From positions 1-63,730 of the forward strand of contig CBDUEV010000010.1 in the NCBI GenBank assembly GCA_965366365.1: a stretch of 63,730 nucleotides of DNA. Reading direction: 5' to 3'. Of the stretch, positions 60,120 to 63,730 are shown in pieces. Each line of letters opens with the position of its first letter. Within the stretch, counting starts at the first letter, position 1. The translations under genes and the position numbers were made by a program. Source of the DNA: CBDUEV01 sp965366365 (GTDB lineage: Bacteria; Actinomycetota; Acidimicrobiia; Spongiisociales; JAENVV01). The notes under the pieces are model-generated. The model was not told the DNA's origin and did not search any database. It saw nothing but the letters and a program-made list of their open reading frames with translations.

Positions 60120-61391
60120 ATGCGGGTTGCCGTGATAGGTGCGGGATACGTTGGTCTGGTCCAGGCGGCTGGACTCGCCGAATTGGGCCACCAGGTGCGC
60201 GTCGGCGAGGCTGATCCGCAGCGCCTCGAAATCCTCCAAGCGGGTCGGTCGCCGATCATCGAACCCGACCTCGAAGAGGTCATCGCCGGGCGTCTCGCGT
60301 CGGGGCATCTCTCCTTCCACGGCGACAACCTGGCGGCTGTGGCGGGAGCGGAGGTGGTCTTCATCGCAGTTCCCACTCCTCCACTCGACGACGGTTCAGC
60401 CGACCTGCGAATTCTTCGCTCCGTGCTCACCGAGATCGTCCCCGGCCTTGCCGTCGGCACCGTGGTGACCATCAAATCGACGGTTCCCGTCGGCACTCTC
60501 GACATGATCGCCGACCAGTACGGAACGGACGCCTTGGGCTTGAGTCTCGCTTCCAATCCGGAGTTCCTCAGGGAAGGATCCGCCCTGGCAGACTTCCGTC
60601 ACCCCGACCGCGTCGTCATTGGTTCCCGGGATGAGCACGCCGCGGCCGTTCTGCACAAGCTCTACGAGCCGATGGCGGCCGCTCCCATTCTCGTCATGGA
60701 TCCCGTCGCCGCAGAACTCGTCAAATACGGCTCCAACGCCTATCTCGCCCTTCGGGTCACCTTCGCCAACTCACTCGCCAACCTGTGCGAGGTGGTGGAC
60801 GCCGATGTCGCCGCGGTGCTCGAGGGCATGGGCTACGACCCCCGCATCGGCTCCCACTTTCTCAAGCCGGGTCCAGGGTTCGGCGGCACCTGCCTCCCCA
60901 AGGACGCCTCCGCGCTGGTGTGGTCGGCGGCTGATGCTGGCTACACCTTTTCGCTCCTGGAGGCCGTCATTGCCGAGAACGAGGAACAGCGGCGCCGGGT
61001 CGTCGCCAAAGTTCGGAACGCGCTCGGCGACCTCGACGGCAGGCGGATCGCCCTGTGGGGGATGGCCTTCAAGGCGGGCACGAGCGATACCCGAGAATCG
61101 CCCGCCCTTCAGGTCGGGCATCTGATCGCCGAGGAGGGTGCCGTCATCCGGGCCTACGACCCCGCGGTCGAAGGCCCGATCGACGGTTGGGAGATGGCGG
61201 CCTCCGCCCTCGACGCAGCCGCCGACGCGGACGCCCTCGTCATCGTTACCGAATGGCCGGAGTTCGGACACGTCGACCTGGCTGCCCTGGCCGAGGCAAT
61301 GGCCGGCGATGCGGTGATCGACGCCCGGAACATCCTGGACCCGACCGAGGTGCGGTCCCATCAACTCCGCTACTGGGGGATCGGGCGCTGA
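60120..61391 (+). CDS. ugd: UDP-glucose 6-dehydrogenase
   Basis: 423-residue NAD-dependent dehydrogenase. RVAVIGAGYVGLVQAAGLAE is the Rossmann opening, SNPEFLREGSA is in the linker, and the catalytic Cys is in PGFGGTCLPKDASAL (about 255-270). GMAFKAGTSDTRESPAL is the UDP-binding half. It makes UDP-glucuronate for polysaccharides. ATG 60120 is set by homology onset; longer starts lack sites. Confidence 0.93.
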   Translation: MRVAVIGAGYVGLVQAAGLAELGHQVRVGEADPQRLEILQAGRSPIIEPDLEEVIAGRLASGHLSFHGDNLAAVAGAEVVFIAVPTPPLDDGSADLRILRSVLTEIVPGLAVGTVVTIKSTVPVGTLDMIADQYGTDALGLSLASNPEFLREGSALADFRHPDRVVIGSRDEHAAAVLHKLYEPMAAAPILVMDPVAAELVKYGSNAYLALRVTFANSLANLCEVVDADVAAVLEGMGYDPRIGSHFLKPGPGFGGTCLPKDASALVWSAADAGYTFSLLEAVIAENEEQRRRVVAKVRNALGDLDGRRIALWGMAFKAGTSDTRESPALQVGHLIAEEGAVIRAYDPAVEGPIDGWEMAASALDAAADADALVIVTEWPEFGHVDLAALAEAMAGDAVIDARNILDPTEVRSHQLRYWGIGR

Positions 61392-61394
61392 GGT

Positions 61395-62657
61395 TCAGCG
61401 AAGGGTGGCGAGGCGAACGGCCCTCCACCCCCAGCCAACGCCGATGACCGCCACGCCGGTCAGCCAGACTGGCGCCTCCACGAAGACCGAAAGGGAGAGG
61501 CACGAGACCAACCCCGCCCACGACACCCACCGAGGAAAACGACGCAGATCCTCAGGCAGTCGGAGGGCGGCCCAGTTGGTGATGGCGTAGTACAGGAGAA
61601 CTGTCATCGCCGAAAACGACCACGTGAGCCGGACATCGCCCACCAAGGCGACGGCGCCGATGAGGACCCCGGAAAGCACGACTGCTGCGAACGGGGAACC
61701 CGCCGAGGACACACCCGCCAAACGAGCAGGCATGTCCCTCCGTCGACCCATGGCCAGCCACACTCGGGACAGACCCAGCACGAGGTTGAGCAGCACTCCC
61801 AGCATCGCCACGACCGCCCCGATCTCCACCAGGCGAGCCGCGGTGGGAGACGACAACAGCGAGGCGAGGGGCGCTCCCGGATTTCCGGAGCCGGCCGGCT
61901 CCCCCCAGGCGCCCCCCGAGGCATACCAGCCTGCCACGCCCACGGCCGTGTAGAGGGTCGCGCTGACGATGAGCGTGACGACGACGGCGCGCGGGATCGT
62001 CCTGGCGGGTTGGCGGACCTCCTCGCCGAGCGTGGCGATCCGCCCGTACCCGGTGTAGGCCACGAACATGAAGGCCACAGCCGTCACCAACCGATTCCAG
62101 GACGGCTCCACCGCCTCTCGTCCTGCTGCGGTCCAACTTCCGCCGTCCTGGACCAACGCGGCGAGAACGAACACTCCCAGGGCTGCCACGGTGAGAGTGA
62201 CCAGCACGGCGTTCGCTCGGGCGCTGCGCCGGATCCCCGAGACGACGAGCAACGTGACCGCCGTGGCGGCGCCCACTGCTCCGACGACGACGAAGCGGTG
62301 ATCGACTCCGAGGAGAGCCAGGCCGTAGCCGGAGAGTCCCAGAGCCGCCGTGGCGGCGGAGGCCGTCTTGGCGATGAGGAACAACCATCCGGCGCTGTAG
62401 CCGAGCCACGGGTTCAGGAAGCGGTAGCCGTATTCGTAGGTGCCGCCGGCGACGGGGTGGGCTGCGGCGAGTTGAGCAGACGAGAGGCCGTTGAAGGTGG
62501 CGACGAGACCTGCCAGCGGAACGGCGATCAGGATCATTCGCCCGGCGTCGGAGGCGGCGACGGCGATCGAGACGAACACGCCGGTGCCCAGGATGGAGCC
62601 GAGGCCTGTCACAACGGCGCCGAAGAGCCCGAGGTCGCGTCGCAGTGCTCCGGTCAT
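61395..62657 (-). CDS. APC-family amino acid permease
   Basis: 420-residue membrane protein with about twelve helices. The family pattern GLGSILGTGVFVSIAVAA starts helix 1, and helix 3 carries NPWLGYSAGWLFLIAK. The mid-part VAFMFVAYTGYGRIATLGEE matches the conserved helix 6 region. Substrate unknown, likely an amino acid. ATG 62657 lies 8 bases after TAGCGT. Convergent with ugd, 3 bases apart. Confidence 0.88.
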   Translation of the reverse strand: MTGALRRDLGLFGAVVTGLGSILGTGVFVSIAVAASDAGRMILIAVPLAGLVATFNGLSSAQLAAAHPVAGGTYEYGYRFLNPWLGYSAGWLFLIAKTASAATAALGLSGYGLALLGVDHRFVVVGAVGAATAVTLLVVSGIRRSARANAVLVTLTVAALGVFVLAALVQDGGSWTAAGREAVEPSWNRLVTAVAFMFVAYTGYGRIATLGEEVRQPARTIPRAVVVTLIVSATLYTAVGVAGWYASGGAWGEPAGSGNPGAPLASLLSSPTAARLVEIGAVVAMLGVLLNLVLGLSRVWLAMGRRRDMPARLAGVSSAGSPFAAVVLSGVLIGAVALVGDVRLTWSFSAMTVLLYYAITNWAALRLPEDLRRFPRWVSWAGLVSCLSLSVFVEAPVWLTGVAVIGVGWGWRAVRLATLR

Positions 62658-62665
62658 CGGGTGGA

Positions 62666-62671
62666 ACGCTA
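62666..62671 (-). promoter_or_regulatory. -10-like element, permease
   Basis: TAGCGT on the minus strand, 8 bases before ATG 62657. Consistent with a very short leader. Confidence 0.4.
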
Positions 62672-62758
62672 CTCATCGCCGCCGTTCGGCGCCCGGAACT
62701 CGAAGAAGCTCCCGAACTCAAGCCTGCACTATCCCGGATCGCCTTTCCTGTGGCGCGC

Positions 62759-63730
62759 CTAGTAGCCGGAATTGATGATGACGGGGCGGACTTCGATGAC
62801 TTGGTAGGGGCGACCTTCGGCGACGACGACGGGCGGGTAGAGGTTGAGTTGGTCTTCGAAGGTCCAGTAGCCCTGCCACAGCGTGGCGGTGGAGACCTGG
62901 TAGTCGCCCAGGGTTTCGTAGAGGTGCTCGACGGCGGCACCGCCCTCGGTGCCCGAACCGCCGTCGTAGCTGGGGGCGGGGGAGAGCGGAGTGTCAGGGA
63001 AGTCGAGTTCGTATTCGTAGCCGCTCAGATCGAAACTCGACAGCGGTCCCCGATACGTGCAGTTCGTCTCGCAGTCGATATCCCAATGGATCTCGCTCAG
63101 CCAGGCGTGCGCCGAAAGAATCCATTCCCGCCCGTAGACGTTGATCGTGATGACTTCTTGGTCGATTCGGAACGTATCGCTGGTCGGAAATTCGTACCAC
63201 ATCCAGGTCTCGAGGCCGGTGAGTCCGCGAGCGTCGGGGTTGAGCTGGACCTGGGCGGGGATGATCTCGCTGGAGAAGTTGGCCGGATCGGGTCCATCGA
63301 AGATGGTGAGGCACTGGAAGGAGAATTCGCCGGTGACGTGAAGACCGCCGCTGAAGTTCTCTTCCCAGCTGGTCCCATATCCGGAGTGCCAGCCGGGCTC
63401 GGGGAAGTCGGACCACCAGTACGTGGCGGACACCATGACGACCTGCTGGTTGCTGCACTCCCATTCCCCGTCGATAGTGAGAGAAATGAGTCGATGTTGG
63501 TCAGGGTCTTCGGCGTAGGAAATGACCGTCGCGTTGGCCGGAAGCCAGCCGTCCAGGTGGACGTCGCCACAGAAGTCGATCTCGCTCCATCCCAAGCCGC
63601 GGGCGGTGACAAGGTCGTCGAAAGCGCTGAGCGCCGCGACTTCGGTTTCAGATAGGTCCCACTGTGTGATCTGGTGCGGCCATTCGCCGCCGGCGCGAGG
63701 TCCGAGCCCGGCCAAGTCTTCATTGTCGTT
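62759..63730 (-). CDS. partial unknown protein, probably secreted, cut by window end
   Basis: The frame runs off the right edge, so the N-terminus is absent; about 324 residues are visible. It is rich in Trp, Tyr and acidic residues and strand-like throughout (ATYWWSDFPEPGWHSGYGTS; EVITINVYGREWILSAHAW). Cys occur in pairs (DFCGDV, DCETNCTY), which suggests disulphides outside the cell. Gly/Ser-rich PSYDGGSGTEGGA forms a linker near the C-terminus. I recognise no family. The stop is 99 bases before the permease start. Confidence 0.65.
   Translation of the reverse strand, partial: NDNEDLAGLGPRAGGEWPHQITQWDLSETEVAALSAFDDLVTARGLGWSEIDFCGDVHLDGWLPANATVISYAEDPDQHRLISLTIDGEWECSNQQVVMVSATYWWSDFPEPGWHSGYGTSWEENFSGGLHVTGEFSFQCLTIFDGPDPANFSSEIIPAQVQLNPDARGLTGLETWMWYEFPTSDTFRIDQEVITINVYGREWILSAHAWLSEIHWDIDCETNCTYRGPLSSFDLSGYEYELDFPDTPLSPAPSYDGGSGTEGGAAVEHLYETLGDYQVSTATLWQGYWTFEDQLNLYPPVVVAEGRPYQVIEVRPVIINSGY

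Overview
The window is high-GC DNA with dense, tightly overlapping genes. It most likely comes from an actinobacterium (Actinomycetota), possibly of class Acidimicrobiia; the phylum is an inference from gene order and the class is a guess. The main support is the block recG-rsmD-coaD-(SepIVA-like)-DUF177-rpmF-plsX-rnc-mutM-smc-ftsY, which resembles the order seen in mycobacteria and relatives. An InhA-like FabI, Tat and lipoprotein signals rich in Thr/Ser, and many apparently leaderless genes (TANNNT about 6-7 nt before ATG/GTG) agree with this.

Layout. 1-2600: a short tandem repeat, a tryptophanase-type lyase, and two small DUF proteins. 2600-9700 (minus): an operon resembling the glycerol-3-phosphate/glycerophosphodiester importer (ugpA-ugpE-ugpB), a glycerophosphodiester phosphodiesterase, and a large two-part beta-propeller/ASPIC lipoprotein. 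9700-10930: a Bcr/CflA drug exporter. 10934-11807: 874 bases with no believable gene. Most of this gap looks like one large structured RNA on the plus strand, with a well-spaced promoter and about a dozen UUCG and GCAA tetraloop hairpins. 11.8-20 kb: a PH/SHOCT membrane protein, a YbaK-type deacylase, FabI, a sensor kinase, then a cassette of alpha/beta hydrolase, membrane-anchored Mur ligase and D-Ala-D-Ala ligase. 20-33.4 kb: the housekeeping block (rpmB, recG to ftsY, cdd). 33.6-38.1 kb: a GH1 glucosidase, a decayed RHS fragment, deoD, a Tat metallo-beta-lactamase-fold lipoprotein, a DUF1801 protein and a small membrane protein.

38.1-46.4 kb (minus): a complete nine-gene V/A-type rotary ATPase operon in the order D-G-I-K-E-C-F-A-B, with nearly every junction overlapping. 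46.5-54.6 kb: a phosphatidylserine decarboxylase, a FemAB/GNAT-like protein, etfBA, a zinc-ribbon unknown, and the nucleoside catabolic operon deoB-deoA-punA. 54.6-56.3 kb: a three-gene unknown cassette (membrane protein, arrestin-like protein, P-loop protein). 56.3-63.7 kb: an alkyltransferase-like protein, upp, ppc, a UDP-glucose dehydrogenase, an APC permease, and a secreted-looking unknown cut by the window end.

Metabolically the window joins nucleoside salvage (cdd, deoD, punA, deoA, deoB, upp), import and hydrolysis of phosphodiesters, peptidoglycan precursor assembly, fatty-acid synthesis (fabI, plsX, coaD) and rotary ion pumping. No tRNA, rRNA, CRISPR array, insertion sequence or prophage was found. 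Everything here was read by eye; family names rest on motif recognition, not on database searches.
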